DNA from: Gimesia sp.
GTDB lineage: Bacteria; Planctomycetota; Planctomycetia; Planctomycetales; Planctomycetaceae
DNA length: 64,000 bases
Assembly (NCBI GenBank): GCA_002706765.1
Contig: PAJV01000044.1
Span: forward strand, 1 to 64,000
Direction: 5' to 3'
Shown: positions 19,034-28,385 of the stretch, piece after piece
Layout of the letters: each line of letters begins with the position of its first letter
Position numbering within the stretch: the first letter of the stretch is position 1
Notes under the pieces: model-generated
The model's database searches: none
The model's input: only the letters and a program-made list of their open reading frames with translations
Told to the model about the DNA's origin: nothing
Program-made: the position numbers and the translations under genes

Positions 19034-19966
19034 ATGCAGCAGAAAAGAGGAAAACACAAACGAGGCTTCACGCTCATCGAATTGCTGGTCGTCATTGCGA
19101 TCATTGCCATTCTGATTGCGCTGCTGTTGCCGGCCGTTCAGCAGGCGCGCGAAGCGGCGCGCCGCTCCACCTGCAAGAATAATCTCAAGCAGCTCGGCAT
19201 CGCACTGCACAACTACCACGACACTCACAGAGTCTTGCCGCCGGGCGCCCTGATGTTTGACGATGGCTCGGGCGACCCCGATCCCGACCTGGGTAACTGG
19301 GGCTGGAACACCTTCCTCCTCCCCTTCATGGACCAGGCGCCACTGTATAATCAATTGCGTCCCAACGGGGCGAACTTTCCCGCCACCGCGTCTGGCAGTC
19401 TGCTTCAGACGGTGATCCCCTCGCTGATCTGCCCCTCCGATGCCAGCGGCGGGATCAATACCTACATCGGATTCACAAATAATGAAGATGGTGTCGGGTT
19501 CGGCAAATCGAACTATCCCGGCATTAGTGGCAGCCAGGGCGTTGACGATGACGAGTGGTACGTCCGTAGCGATGATGCGGACGAGCGCGGCATCTTCAAT
19601 TACAACAGCAGCACACGGATGCGTGACATCACTGACGGCACCAGTAACACGATGGCGTCGGGCGAACGGATGTGGGACGGGATTTCCATTAAAGATGATG
19701 ATCCGGGCGGATCTCTCAGCAAAGGTTCGGTCTGGGCTGGACGTCCCTACGATGGCGAAAAGTACGCGACGTTACTTCGCACCAACGACTCGGACGCCTT
19801 CATCCCCAACGGTGCCAACCAGGCCAGCGCCAGCAGCCGCCACGTCGGTGGCGCACAGTTTCTGTTTTGCGATGGTGCTGTGCGGTTCATATCCGAAAAT
19901 GTCAACCGCGAGACCTACAAGTTCCTGGGCAATATGTCCGACGGTGAGGTCCTCGGCGAATTCTGA
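19034..19966 (+). CDS. DUF1559 domain protein with prepilin-like N-terminus (copy 2)
   Basis: 310 residues from the ATG at 19034, which has AGAGGAAAGG upstream and puts the [17 protein letters not shown] helix 14 residues from the start; the open frame begins earlier but without these features. DUF1559 motifs: [36 protein letters not shown] and SRHVGGAQFLFCDGAVRFIS. The middle segment is acidic and glycine-rich. Exported and anchored like a pseudopilin; role unknown. Confidence 0.9.
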   Translation: MQQKRGKHKRGFTLIELLVVIAIIAILIALLLPAVQQAREAARRSTCKNNLKQLGIALHNYHDTHRVLPPGALMFDDGSGDPDPDLGNWGWNTFLLPFMDQAPLYNQLRPNGANFPATASGSLLQTVIPSLICPSDASGGINTYIGFTNNEDGVGFGKSNYPGISGSQGVDDDEWYVRSDDADERGIFNYNSSTRMRDITDGTSNTMASGERMWDGISIKDDDPGGSLSKGSVWAGRPYDGEKYATLLRTNDSDAFIPNGANQASASSRHVGGAQFLFCDGAVRFISENVNRETYKFLGNMSDGEVLGEF

Positions 19967-20149
19967 TCTGTAACGAACAGTCAGAACACGTGACACCCAG
20001 ATGACCCCCGGCTGTTTTTGGATCAGACTCTCAGTTTACGAGTCAGTTCTGATCCGGAAATAGCCGGGCTTTGGGTACGGACGAAAAGCTGCGCACTCTC
20101 TATCGCACCGGTTTGAAATTGAACGCAACGCAGGCCGATGCAGAACAAC

Positions 20150-20309
20150 TTACCCGCACACAGCGGCAGCCCTTGGCGCCCCTGCTGATAACGGTTCCCA
20201 TCGCGACAATATTGAAGCCGCCATCAAGCATTACGATTATTCCAAACTGAATATGGCCACCTTCTTCTTCGCCGAATGTGCGGCTTACGCCCTGCCCGCA
20301 CCGAAGTGA
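20150..20309 (+). pseudogene. Unidentified gene relic
   Basis: A plus-strand frame ending in TGA at 20307 has convincing protein composition: RDNIEAAIKHYDYSKLNMA followed by TFFFAECAAYALPAPK. It can be traced back only to about 20150, where the protein-like signal fades into another frame, and it has no start codon or ribosome site. I cannot name the family. The rest of the 19967-20543 interval holds nothing else I recognise. Confidence 0.4.
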
Positions 20310-20543
20310 GGACATTCTTTATATCCACATCCGGAACTCATGTAAGCAGCCGCGGTTCAATGTACTATTCTGTCACCGCGTGCTAAGATGCAGTCGTGAG
20401 GATCACCGCCTTCAAGCCGGGCAGGCTCCGTGAATCAGTTCCGGAGGAAACCATCCGCGCACTCCGCTGCAACTCTCCGGTCAAACGACTGAATTCTGAT
20501 CGAGAGCGCTTCCCCTGAATTGAATCAAATGAGGATCGAACGA

Positions 20544-21875
20544 ATGAGTCTGCGTATTGTCGTTTTGCTGTTCCTGTTAATGACGTCTGAATTATCTGCC
20601 CAGGATCGCTGGCCCGGCTTTCTGGGTGCGGACGCCTCAGCCATCAAGGCCGATTCCATTCCCACCAGCTGGTCGCCTGAGAAAAACCTGGCATGGAAAA
20701 CGGATATCCCCGGCTATGGTCAGTCCAGCCCGGTCATCTGGGGAGATCAGGTATATGTTACTTCGGTGGAAGGACCAGAGAAGGAAAAACTGCACGTCGT
20801 CTGCTATTCGCTGCAGTCTGGGAAGCAACTCTGGGATCATATTCAGCCTTCGACTTATCCGGAAAAAAACAGTGTGTATATCAGCCGGGCGGCTCCCACG
20901 CCGGTTCTGGATGAGAATGGCATCTACGCCTACTTTGAAAGTGGCGACATTGTTGCATTGTCGCATGCTGGGAAACTCAAGTGGGCAGTTTCCCTGACCA
21001 AACGTTACGGTGCCCCGCAGAATAAATTCGGTCTGTCTGCCTCTCCCGTTCAATGGCAGGATCGCGTGATGATTCTGATCGACGATGAAGGCCCTTCCTA
21101 CCTGACCGCGGTCAGCAAGGCAGACGGCAGCGAACTATGGAAAACCGATCGCAAGAGCCGGGTGAGCTGGAGTTCCCCCATGCTCGTTCCGGTGGGCGAG
21201 ACGTTCCAGGTCGTCTGCAGCTCCGCTGGTTCTATCGACGGCTATGATCCCCGGACCGGCAAACAGCTCTGGACCTGCGAAGAAGTGGGCGGCAACAACA
21301 AGACCAGCCCCCTGCCGGCTGGCAACGGGCAATTCCTGATCGGTGCTTCCCCCGGACGCGAAGGTGACAATAACGAACTGGCAAAAAAATCGAACGGCCT
21401 GTTTGAGGTCAAGCAGCTTGATCAGGCCTGGCAGCCTCAGTTCGCCTGGACCAACCCGAGCCCGGTCCCTTCCTGGGCGACTCCGATTGTCTATCGTGGA
21501 AACGCGTACTGGGTGAATCGGGTCGGCGTAGTTTACTGCCTCGACGCGACCAGCGGCAAGGAAGTTTATACCAGCCGCATCAAGGAATCCTGCTGGGCCA
21601 CGCCGGTCGGGCTGGGAGATCACATTTACTTCTTCGGCAAAAACGGAGTCACCACTGTCCTGCAGGCGGGCAACGAATTCAAAGTCGTTTCGGAAAACGA
21701 ACTCTGGACCGAAGACGCACCACCGGTCAACAACATTCCCACTGCCGCCGAAGAATCAGAAGAACGCCGACGTTCCGCCGCCATGTTCTCTCGCCCCACG
21801 ATGTACGGCGCGGGCATTGTAAACGGCTACCTGCTTCTGAGAACCGGCAGCCAGCTGTATTGTATTCATCAGTGA
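20544..21875 (+). CDS. Secreted PQQ-binding-like beta-propeller protein
   Basis: 443 residues from the ATG at 20544, chosen for GAGG 9 bases upstream and a clean signal peptide (MSLRIVVLLFLLMTSELSAQ); ATG at 20529 is an alternative. Repeats of the quinoprotein/BamB type: WKTDIPGYGQSSPVIWGDQVY, YSLQSGKQLWDH, DGSELWKTDRKSRVSWSSP, YDPRTGKQLWTCEE and CLDATSGKEVYTS. About seven blades can be counted. PQQ-site residues are not evident, so a binding or scaffold role is as likely as a dehydrogenase. A palindrome follows the stop codon. Confidence 0.85.
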   Translation: MSLRIVVLLFLLMTSELSAQDRWPGFLGADASAIKADSIPTSWSPEKNLAWKTDIPGYGQSSPVIWGDQVYVTSVEGPEKEKLHVVCYSLQSGKQLWDHIQPSTYPEKNSVYISRAAPTPVLDENGIYAYFESGDIVALSHAGKLKWAVSLTKRYGAPQNKFGLSASPVQWQDRVMILIDDEGPSYLTAVSKADGSELWKTDRKSRVSWSSPMLVPVGETFQVVCSSAGSIDGYDPRTGKQLWTCEEVGGNNKTSPLPAGNGQFLIGASPGREGDNNELAKKSNGLFEVKQLDQAWQPQFAWTNPSPVPSWATPIVYRGNAYWVNRVGVVYCLDATSGKEVYTSRIKESCWATPVGLGDHIYFFGKNGVTTVLQAGNEFKVVSENELWTEDAPPVNNIPTAAEESEERRRSAAMFSRPTMYGAGIVNGYLLLRTGSQLYCIHQ

Positions 21876-21879
21876 ATTT

Positions 21880-21923
21880 AAAGGGGTCAGGTCCAATATC
21901 ATAGACTCCTGACCCCTTTTTTT
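21880..21923. terminator. Inverted repeat between convergent genes, likely bidirectional terminator
   Basis: AAAGGGGTCAGG (21880-21891) pairs with CCTGACCCCTTT (21908-21919) across a 16-base loop and is followed by T residues. It fills the 51-base gap between the stop codons of two convergent genes. Its core matches the palindrome at 13480-13530. Confidence 0.75.
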
Positions 21924-21926
21924 GAA

Positions 21927-22598
21927 TCAGGGCACCCAGAGTGCCCAGGCGGCGACCAGTAGAATGGTGCCGACGAGGGCTGTCAGCAGGCCTTTAAGAC
22001 GGCGTTTCTTCAGATAAAACAGCAGGCCGAAACCGGAAACCGACATCAGAATGGTCACGACTGCAGAGACGTCGATGACCCAGCTCCACTGCAGCCCCGA
22101 GTCACGGCCTTTGTGCAGATCGTTTAATACCGAAATGACGCCGGTTGTGGTCTCGGTCAACGTGTATTGGTTCGCCGTCGGATCGATGAAAATATCAGCC
22201 GAATAGCCGGGGCTTTTGAAAACCACCATGATGTCATATTCATTGACTTCGAATTCGCGGACACGGCCTTTCAGACGGTGTTCGCTACGCAACCACTCGG
22301 CGATTCCCAGTTTGTCGACTTCGAACGGGGAGCCGGCTGACTCGGATGCTTCTGCTTCCGCACTCGGTGGACGGGCCACGATCGCGAGTTCGCTCGGCAA
22401 CTTCCCTGAAGCATCACGGACCGACTGTTCGCTCGCACCGAACCAGGTCGGGTGATTGAGTGTGATGCCGGTCACCGCAAAGAAGATCAACATCGTAAAT
22501 CCGAGCATGGAGATATAGATATGCAACCAGCGAAACAGAGCGGCGCTGGTTGCATACCATGATCGCTTACGCCGGTGTGGCGCGGAGGGATTGTTCAT
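21927..22598 (-). CDS. PepSY-associated membrane protein
   Basis: 223 residues. An N-terminal helix with RWLHIYISMLGFTMLIFF and AVTGITLNHPTWF matches the PepSY-TM family, then an extracytoplasmic PepSY-like region (residues 85-160: RVREFEVNEYDIMVVFKSPG) and two C-terminal helices, LQWSWVIDVSAVVTILMSVSGF and the last 25 residues. Families of this type sit in the inner membrane and often partner flavin- or iron-reducing proteins. It starts 15 bases after the ApbE-DUF2271 gene, so the two are one operon; a role in extracytoplasmic electron transfer is inferred. Confidence 0.8.
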   Translation of the reverse strand: MNNPSAPHRRKRSWYATSAALFRWLHIYISMLGFTMLIFFAVTGITLNHPTWFGASEQSVRDASGKLPSELAIVARPPSAEAEASESAGSPFEVDKLGIAEWLRSEHRLKGRVREFEVNEYDIMVVFKSPGYSADIFIDPTANQYTLTETTTGVISVLNDLHKGRDSGLQWSWVIDVSAVVTILMSVSGFGLLFYLKKRRLKGLLTALVGTILLVAAWALWVP

Positions 22599-22613
22599 TG
22601 GAGTGATCGACTC

Positions 22614-24137
22614 TTACTTTGTCGCCCAGGGAATGTATTCGAATGATGCATTGCCGATTTCGGCATTCTCCTCCAGCCCCTGTTTGCTGATCGGATCGGC
22701 CCGCAGTTCGACTGGTTTGCGGATGATCTGATAGGTTCCATGTTCGCGTGCGGCCTCGATGTATAATGTGTACTTGCCGTGAGGCAGCGGTTTGCCCTGG
22801 TTGTCGGTGCCATCGAAGCGTGCCTGATATTGACCGGGGCCACGCGTTGCAGCCGAGATGGTTCCGATCAGTTCTTTGTCTTCGGCCAGTTTGCGAAAAC
22901 GGTCATTCCGATACCAGCGCGTCAGGTCACGATGCCAGCGGGGGCCGGGCTGTTTGGTCTGCATCCAGAGCAGCGCGGTTTTGACGGGAAAGCCATCTTC
23001 GTCTTCCAGCCAGACAGCCACATAGGGTCGTCGATAGCGACCTCCTTCAGGCCGATTCAATGTGAAGTCCACATTCAATCCGGCGGTCGACTTTTCGCTT
23101 ACATTACTCTTCACCTCAGCCGCGATCAGGCTCGCCTGCCAGTCCGCATTGCCCGCGGGCCAGCCGGAAGAAGCCTGAACGGTTCCGTTGTTCGTCAGCA
23201 GCAGACATTCAAAACCGTCGAGGGATTCGATCAGCGCCAGGCCTGCCGTGGTTCCGAGTACCGAAACGGCCGTGGCTGCGGCGTCAGCATCCATGGCTGT
23301 CGCTGCAATCACAGAGGCACTTTGAATCTGCTCGGCGGGAAAGCCCGTGCGCGGATCGATGATATGTGAATAGTGGCGTCCGGCAATTTCGAAGTAACGC
23401 TGGTAACCGCCACTGGTTGCCAAAGCGAGTTCGCCGACATGCGAAAAGGACATCAAGGGGGCCGCGTTTTCGGAAGTGTCGGCGGGGTTGGCGATCGCAA
23501 ACTCCCGGGACGCCGACCCCAGTTTGCGGAGATCGCCACCAATATTAATCACCAGTCCGGTAACATGGGGACAGTCTGCCTGAATCTTCCTGCAGACTGC
23601 ATCCAGAATATAGCCTTTGCCCAACGCATCCAGACTGATGGCCAGCGTATCGTTTCGTTGAATCGACCCTGAGGCATCGATGTTCCAGGGCGAGTTTGTC
23701 AGAGTCACGGCAATCTGACGCCGCTGTTCTTCCGCCGGCAACTGCTGCGCCTGCGCTGACTGCTTCCAGAGTTCTACAAACGCACCGGCTCGAATATCAA
23801 AGGCACCGCCGGTCAGCCGTCGCCATTTTTCTGCCCTGGTCAGGACGGTCAGCAAGTCTTGAGAAATGGATTGCTGCCTGGTACTGCTCTGCCACTGCAT
23901 CAACTCACTGGCCGGATTGTGTCGACTGAGGATTTTCGCCAGCCGATCAATTTCTTTCAGCGCCGTATTTTCGGCCTGTTCTGCCCGTTCAGCAGAGCTC
24001 GTATGCACGCGGAGTTCCAGCGAGGTCCCCAGAACATGTTCGTGTTGAAAAAGGTACTCCTCCGCACTCGTCCGGCCCGCAAAAAGCAGGCTGGCAGGCA
24101 CGATTACCGTCAGCAATAATAGTCTTGAAAAGTTCAT
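22614..24137 (-). CDS. apbE: FAD:protein FMN transferase (ApbE) fused to DUF2271
   Basis: 507 residues with a signal peptide. Residues 28-335 are ApbE: GGAFDIRAGAFVELW, ISLDALGKGYILD (168-179), VINIGGDLR and HIIDPRTGFP (258-267), followed by AMDADAAATAVSVLG. ApbE moves FMN from FAD onto a threonine of exported flavoproteins and needs magnesium. Residues 355-480 are a DUF2271 domain (YVAVWLEDEDGFPVKTALLW, DGTDNQGKPLPHGKYTLYI). DUF2271 is usually a separate small periplasmic protein encoded next to ApbE and PepSY-TM genes; here it is fused. The next gene downstream is the PepSY-type membrane protein. Confidence 0.9.
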   Translation of the reverse strand: MNFSRLLLLTVIVPASLLFAGRTSAEEYLFQHEHVLGTSLELRVHTSSAERAEQAENTALKEIDRLAKILSRHNPASELMQWQSSTRQQSISQDLLTVLTRAEKWRRLTGGAFDIRAGAFVELWKQSAQAQQLPAEEQRRQIAVTLTNSPWNIDASGSIQRNDTLAISLDALGKGYILDAVCRKIQADCPHVTGLVINIGGDLRKLGSASREFAIANPADTSENAAPLMSFSHVGELALATSGGYQRYFEIAGRHYSHIIDPRTGFPAEQIQSASVIAATAMDADAAATAVSVLGTTAGLALIESLDGFECLLLTNNGTVQASSGWPAGNADWQASLIAAEVKSNVSEKSTAGLNVDFTLNRPEGGRYRRPYVAVWLEDEDGFPVKTALLWMQTKQPGPRWHRDLTRWYRNDRFRKLAEDKELIGTISAATRGPGQYQARFDGTDNQGKPLPHGKYTLYIEAAREHGTYQIIRKPVELRADPISKQGLEENAEIGNASFEYIPWATK

Positions 24138-24216
24138 TTATCAAAATCTTTCAAAGTATTAACCAGTGTGATTGACCCATGTTGAATTCGAGCGTCATTG
24201 ATCGGCGTATCGTCGA

Positions 24217-26622
24217 TCAGGGCGTTTTTTTGTCCGCGGCCTCCTGCTTTGTTTTCTTCTCAGCGGTTTTTTTCTCATCGGGTTTATTACTATCGTCCCG
24301 GGATGGTCGCCCCGGTCTTTCCTGACGATTTTCAGAAGCCTCGGACTGATTCTCTTTCTCGATGATGGCTGCCGCCTCTTCCGGTGTGACGAAGCCATCA
24401 GCGTTCTGATCTGCCTTTTTGATAAAGTCAGCCAGGCGTTCTCCCAGTTCTGCGCTGCTGAGTTTGCCGTCTTTGTCGGTATCTTTTCGCATCAGGCTTA
24501 TCGCTTCCTGCCTGGCCTGTTGCGCGGGATCTCGACGTCTGCCACCAAAGCTCATCGAAGCCACCTGTTCCGGCTTGCTTTCCGGAGCAGGATCGAGCAG
24601 AACAAAGCGTGCCAGACCATCCTCTGTTTTATCAATGCCATAAAACAGCAGGCGACCATTCATGGCGAACATCGTCATGGAAGGATCGACGCCTGCCAGC
24701 TCAGCGGCGACCACAGTCCATTCATCCGACTGGGGATCATACATTTCCAGCGATTTGGCAGGAGAAAAATGACCGTCGACATTCGTAAAGCCGCCAGACA
24801 GATACAGTTTGTCTCCCGCCGCGACCAGGCTGGGAAAGACGCGCGGCGTGTGGGGAGCCGCTGCGGTTTTCCAGGTCCGTTCTTTGAAGTGGAACACATC
24901 CACGGTCTCTGCGATTCCCGAAGACTTTGTCAAACCTCCCACCAGGTAGTATTGATCATTCAATACCGCTCCTCCGAACGAACGACGGGGCGTGGGCAGA
25001 CTGACGTCAGGCAGGGGAGCCGGTCGGGAATCATCGCCCCACCAGTGCACGATGGTTTTCAACAGTTCGCGATCTTTGCCGACAATACTGCCCCCAAAAC
25101 TCCAGATGGCATTTTCACAGGTTGCCGCTTGGAACATGGCACGCGGTCGGGGTAACTGCACCGGGCTCTTGCTCCAGGATCTGGATTCCGGTTCATAGCG
25201 ATAAATCGATTTGAGTGCAGCAAACTCGTTTTCTTCAAAGCCCATGCCGCCGATTACAAAAATCGATTCGTGCTCACTGGTCTGCGACAGGGAGACGGCA
25301 CTGCCACTCTGCAATGCCTGGGGCAGCGCCGGCAGTTTTTCGAAGGTCTGCCGGGCGATGTCGAATACAAACGCTTCATCGACCAGCGTTTCTTTCGTAA
25401 AATTATGTGGTGAGCGACTGTTGTTCCCGCCGAACGCGTACAGCTTGAGACCATTCAGAACCAGCAGCTGGCTCTGCTTTGCCTGTCCGTCAAACTTGAC
25501 CGACCAGGAAACCTGTTTGGGATATTTGTCTTTGCCCGCATCCACACGCAGCGATTCGACAATACCGATCCGTCCCGCATTCATCGAAGTTCCTCCCAAT
25601 GCGATCAGGCGTTGTTCCGACAGCGGCAACAGACGTAAAAACATGCGGGGAAACAACAGACGGTCTGCCACTTCCCAGTCCGATTTATCAGCATTCAGGC
25701 GATAGACAATGCCCGAACCGCCGGTGTAATAGAGATGTCCGCCGGTGGCAAAGGAACTGGTGGCGAATCCGGCAGTGGAGCTGTCCGCCTTTAATTCGGG
25801 ACCTGCAGACCAGTTGTCGGTCTGCGGATCGTAGACGGAGACTTTCCGGGAAATGCCCCGTTCCTGGATTCCCCCCAGCAGATAGATCTTGCCATCGAAA
25901 GCCGCCAGTGAGAGAGCGCGTGTGTTGTAACCGGGTCCCTTGATCGTCTGCCAGCCCGCTTCAGGCTGATCCAGGTCAAATCGGAGGATGTCTGCATGCC
26001 AGGGTGCATCCCGCGAGGATTCTCCCTGCAGATTCCAGCCTCCTGCCACATAAATCGATCGCCCCAGTACGGCGGCATCGAGTGAGGAACGCGGCTCGGG
26101 CAACGGTGCCAGTTCCGTCCACGCGTCTGTATCTACGTCATATCGAGAGAAAAACTGTGTGGAATTAAAGTTGGTCTCTTCGCCACTGGAGTTCAAAAAT
26201 GAAAGACCGCCAATCCGGTAAAGATATTTTCCGTCGGTCACCAGCGCCGTACTTTGGGCGGGATGATGTTTCGCCAGTTCTTCCCAGTGTGCCTGTGGGT
26301 CATCCACTTTGATTCGCCGAAAGTGATCCGCCAGCAGGTCGCTGCCTTCGCCGTGGGCATCGCCATCGTGGCCGCTGAAGACGTACAGATAATCTCCCAG
26401 CACGGCCGCTCCAAAACTGGTTAAGGGCTCGGGCAATGGTTGATGCAGGACCGCCCGTTTGCTGTCTGTGTCGGCCTGCGGCGCGGAATTGGTTTCCTGC
26501 TTTGATTTCTTCTGCAGTGGCTTGCCCGCCTGCGCCAGAGGGGACGCTGCCAGGAACAGGACCAGCGCCAGGATTCCCACGCTGATTCGATAAGTACTCA
26601 CTGCATTTCCTGAGTCAGTCAT
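24217..26622 (-). CDS. Secreted kelch-repeat protein with C-terminal EF-hands
   Basis: 801 residues from the ATG at 26622, which gives the signal peptide VGILALVLFLAASPLAQA; the open frame extends 96 codons further but that part overlaps the next gene. Kelch repeats fill residues about 60-680, for example FGAAVLGDYLYVFSGHDGD, DAAVLGRSIYVAGGW and AAFDGKIYLLGGIQ, enough for two propellers. Near the C-terminus are two EF-hands, DTDKDGKLSSAEL and DQNADGFVTPEEA, then a lysine/glutamate-rich tail. It should be exported, bind calcium and act as a binding scaffold. It lies upstream of the ApbE-DUF2271 gene on the same strand (79-base gap). Confidence 0.88.
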   Translation of the reverse strand: MTDSGNAVSTYRISVGILALVLFLAASPLAQAGKPLQKKSKQETNSAPQADTDSKRAVLHQPLPEPLTSFGAAVLGDYLYVFSGHDGDAHGEGSDLLADHFRRIKVDDPQAHWEELAKHHPAQSTALVTDGKYLYRIGGLSFLNSSGEETNFNSTQFFSRYDVDTDAWTELAPLPEPRSSLDAAVLGRSIYVAGGWNLQGESSRDAPWHADILRFDLDQPEAGWQTIKGPGYNTRALSLAAFDGKIYLLGGIQERGISRKVSVYDPQTDNWSAGPELKADSSTAGFATSSFATGGHLYYTGGSGIVYRLNADKSDWEVADRLLFPRMFLRLLPLSEQRLIALGGTSMNAGRIGIVESLRVDAGKDKYPKQVSWSVKFDGQAKQSQLLVLNGLKLYAFGGNNSRSPHNFTKETLVDEAFVFDIARQTFEKLPALPQALQSGSAVSLSQTSEHESIFVIGGMGFEENEFAALKSIYRYEPESRSWSKSPVQLPRPRAMFQAATCENAIWSFGGSIVGKDRELLKTIVHWWGDDSRPAPLPDVSLPTPRRSFGGAVLNDQYYLVGGLTKSSGIAETVDVFHFKERTWKTAAAPHTPRVFPSLVAAGDKLYLSGGFTNVDGHFSPAKSLEMYDPQSDEWTVVAAELAGVDPSMTMFAMNGRLLFYGIDKTEDGLARFVLLDPAPESKPEQVASMSFGGRRRDPAQQARQEAISLMRKDTDKDGKLSSAELGERLADFIKKADQNADGFVTPEEAAAIIEKENQSEASENRQERPGRPSRDDSNKPDEKKTAEKKTKQEAADKKTP

Positions 26623-26720
26623 AACTTCAAAGCCTTCGATAGTTGAATTTGAACTTGGAAAAGAATCCGTGGTTGATTCTTCTGTTTTGATTTCACTACT
26701 GCAGAGAACAGATTCGAATT

Positions 26721-26918
26721 TCAGTGGCTGGCATGGCTCCTGAAGGGTTGAGGCATTTTTCCCGACAGACTCTGATGTAGTTTCGGTATGGCTTCCGCGC
26801 GGCGCCACAAGGCACGGATTCGATACAGGATCTGGTTCAGTGCCAGCAACAGTGCCAACAGCAAACCCACCGCGAAAAACAGAACGACATGAACCACGAA
26901 CAGTTGCCACAGATTCAT
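26721..26918 (-). CDS. 65-residue single-pass membrane protein
   Basis: The ATG at 26918 follows GGGAGG by 5 bases, the strongest ribosome site in the cluster, and overlaps the stop of the upstream gene (shared bases 26915-26918). The protein is one long hydrophobic helix, NLWQLFVVHVVLFFAVGLLL and on to about residue 30, then a basic tail (RIRALWRRAEAIPKLHQSLSG). No family is recognised. Translational coupling to the 82-residue gene upstream suggests a shared job; the kelch gene lies 98 bases downstream. Confidence 0.7.
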   Translation of the reverse strand: MNLWQLFVVHVVLFFAVGLLLALLLALNQILYRIRALWRRAEAIPKLHQSLSGKMPQPFRSHASH

Positions 26919-27163
26919 AAAATCCTCCCGTCTGTTTCTAAATGGGGCGGCGGACATTCTTCCACAAGATACGCATCCAGACAGACAAGACTCTCTTCGC
27001 CGGAACAGGAGAAATCCACTTCCAGGAATCCATCGGCGCGGACTGAGCGGATGAGCCCGGTTTTTCCCTGACACGATTCATAGCCGACCACTCCCTGCTG
27101 CAGTTTCACATAATAAGGCTTGCTGACAGGCGCCGACTTGATGGGACTTTCACTCTTCATCAT
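26915..27163 (-). CDS. 82-residue protein, unknown
   Basis: Tandem ATGs at 27163 and 27160 follow AGGAAG and lie inside the last codons of the TPR gene, whose stop is at 27150, so translation is coupled at both ends. The protein is cytoplasmic by composition, with YYVKLQQGVVGYESCQGKTG, LEVDFSCSGEESLVCLDAY and a C-terminal VEECPPPH; its four cysteines and beta-strand-like pattern suggest a small SH3-like or metal-binding fold. No family is recognised. Confidence 0.65.
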   Translation of the reverse strand: MMKSESPIKSAPVSKPYYVKLQQGVVGYESCQGKTGLIRSVRADGFLEVDFSCSGEESLVCLDAYLVEECPPPHLETDGRIL

Positions 27164-27923
27164 TATTAACACACTTCCTTTTTCTCTGAGCACGTTTTAC
27201 TTCTTCCACTCTGTCCATGCAGGCGAGCAGACGCCGGTGATCGCCGCCGGCATGAAAGACTTTAACCAGCCGCTCGAGACAACATTCACACTCCAGGCGT
27301 GAAATTTCTCTTAACGACAGACTGGCGACATACTGATAACCTTCTTCGGCCCGATGTATCTGGCTGAGAAAGCCTGCCAGGCCGATGCGGTATTCCAGGC
27401 AGTCCGGCGCCAGTTCAATCGCACGCAGGATTTCCTGTTCGACGCATTCCGGGGGATAACCCAGAAAGCCCATCGAATGCGCCAGGTTATAATGATGCTC
27501 GGCAGTCAGCTGCGGGCGGGGTACTTCTGCCTGATCCTGATATTCTCTCTGATGCGCTCTGTCAGAGAGTTTCTGCAGACGAGATCTGACTGCAGCACGC
27601 AATTGGGGAGACGTGTTCTCTTTCTCATGCAGAAATTGAAACATCTCTTCCGCCAGCTGTCTCTGATCGAAGTGCAGATAACAGTCGGCCAGTGCCAGCT
27701 GCGCGCGGTCTGACAGAGGAATTAAAGTCGTGGCTGTCTCCAGTGCGCTCTGCGCCAGTTTGAAGCTGGTCAGTTCGCGAAACAGCAGTCCGCTCAATTC
27801 CCACACGCGACCATCGTGCGGAAACTGTTTCAGCAGCGATTGAGACAGGCAGAGCCCTTCATCCCAGCGTTCTGTTTCGTAACAACGCGTCAGTTTGTCC
27901 AAATTTTCATCGGTAGCATACAT
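27150..27923 (-). CDS. TPR-like repeat protein
   Basis: 257 residues, helical throughout, with TPR-type spacing: WELSGLLFRELTSFKLAQSA, LALADCYLHFDQRQLAEEMF, HYNLAHSMGFLGYPPECVEQ and IGLAGFLSQIHRAEEGYQYV. No signal peptide, so probably cytoplasmic. GGGGGA lies 9 bases before the ATG. It leads the six-gene minus-strand cluster (TPR, 82 aa, 65 aa, kelch/EF-hand, ApbE-DUF2271, PepSY). A scaffold or assembly role is inferred from the repeats only. Confidence 0.75.
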   Translation of the reverse strand: MYATDENLDKLTRCYETERWDEGLCLSQSLLKQFPHDGRVWELSGLLFRELTSFKLAQSALETATTLIPLSDRAQLALADCYLHFDQRQLAEEMFQFLHEKENTSPQLRAAVRSRLQKLSDRAHQREYQDQAEVPRPQLTAEHHYNLAHSMGFLGYPPECVEQEILRAIELAPDCLEYRIGLAGFLSQIHRAEEGYQYVASLSLREISRLECECCLERLVKVFHAGGDHRRLLACMDRVEEVKRAQRKRKCVNNDEE

Positions 27924-28385
27924 GATTCAGATCCCCCTGATTAAATTTGGGAATGCAGGAGGCATGTCGATTCAAAACGCTGCAGGAAAGCTGCTTTGAA
28001 ATGTACCGGGAATGAAATTCGGGAAACGCATGCCCGACCGTTTTTTCCAGCAGAAGACATCGGGTGAAGAAAGCAATATGCCATCAAAATACCTCTTTAC
28101 TGTAAGGATTGAATGAGGTGCTTGCTGGCAAAGTGGCTGGCTGGCGTAGAGAATTCATTGAGATTGAGTCTCAGCATCTGCATTATCAGCGCAAAATGCA
28201 ATTCTAATTGAAGGCAAAAATCAATTTTTTGCACTTTTTGAAAACGGGTCACCATCGAGACATAACTGTGACAAGATGACCTTTAAATCACTAATCGAGC
28301 GAGGAACCGGGAAACAGGGCATTTACTGAGAGACTGACTGAAACTGCACACTGCAGCCGATCGATGGAAAATTTCCGTCAATGAA
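27924..28385. other. Intergenic region, promoter of the TPR-led cluster expected
   Basis: This 462-base gap lies between two minus-strand genes. It is A/T-rich around 28185-28245 (TCAATTTTTTGCAC, a plausible promoter area for the cluster at 21.9-27.9 kb). No gene, repeat or clear terminator was found. Confidence 0.4.

Noticed and set aside
26623-26910. Extended start for the kelch protein
   Set aside because: It overlaps the 65-residue gene and hides the signal peptide; the ATG at 26622 gives a normal secreted protein.
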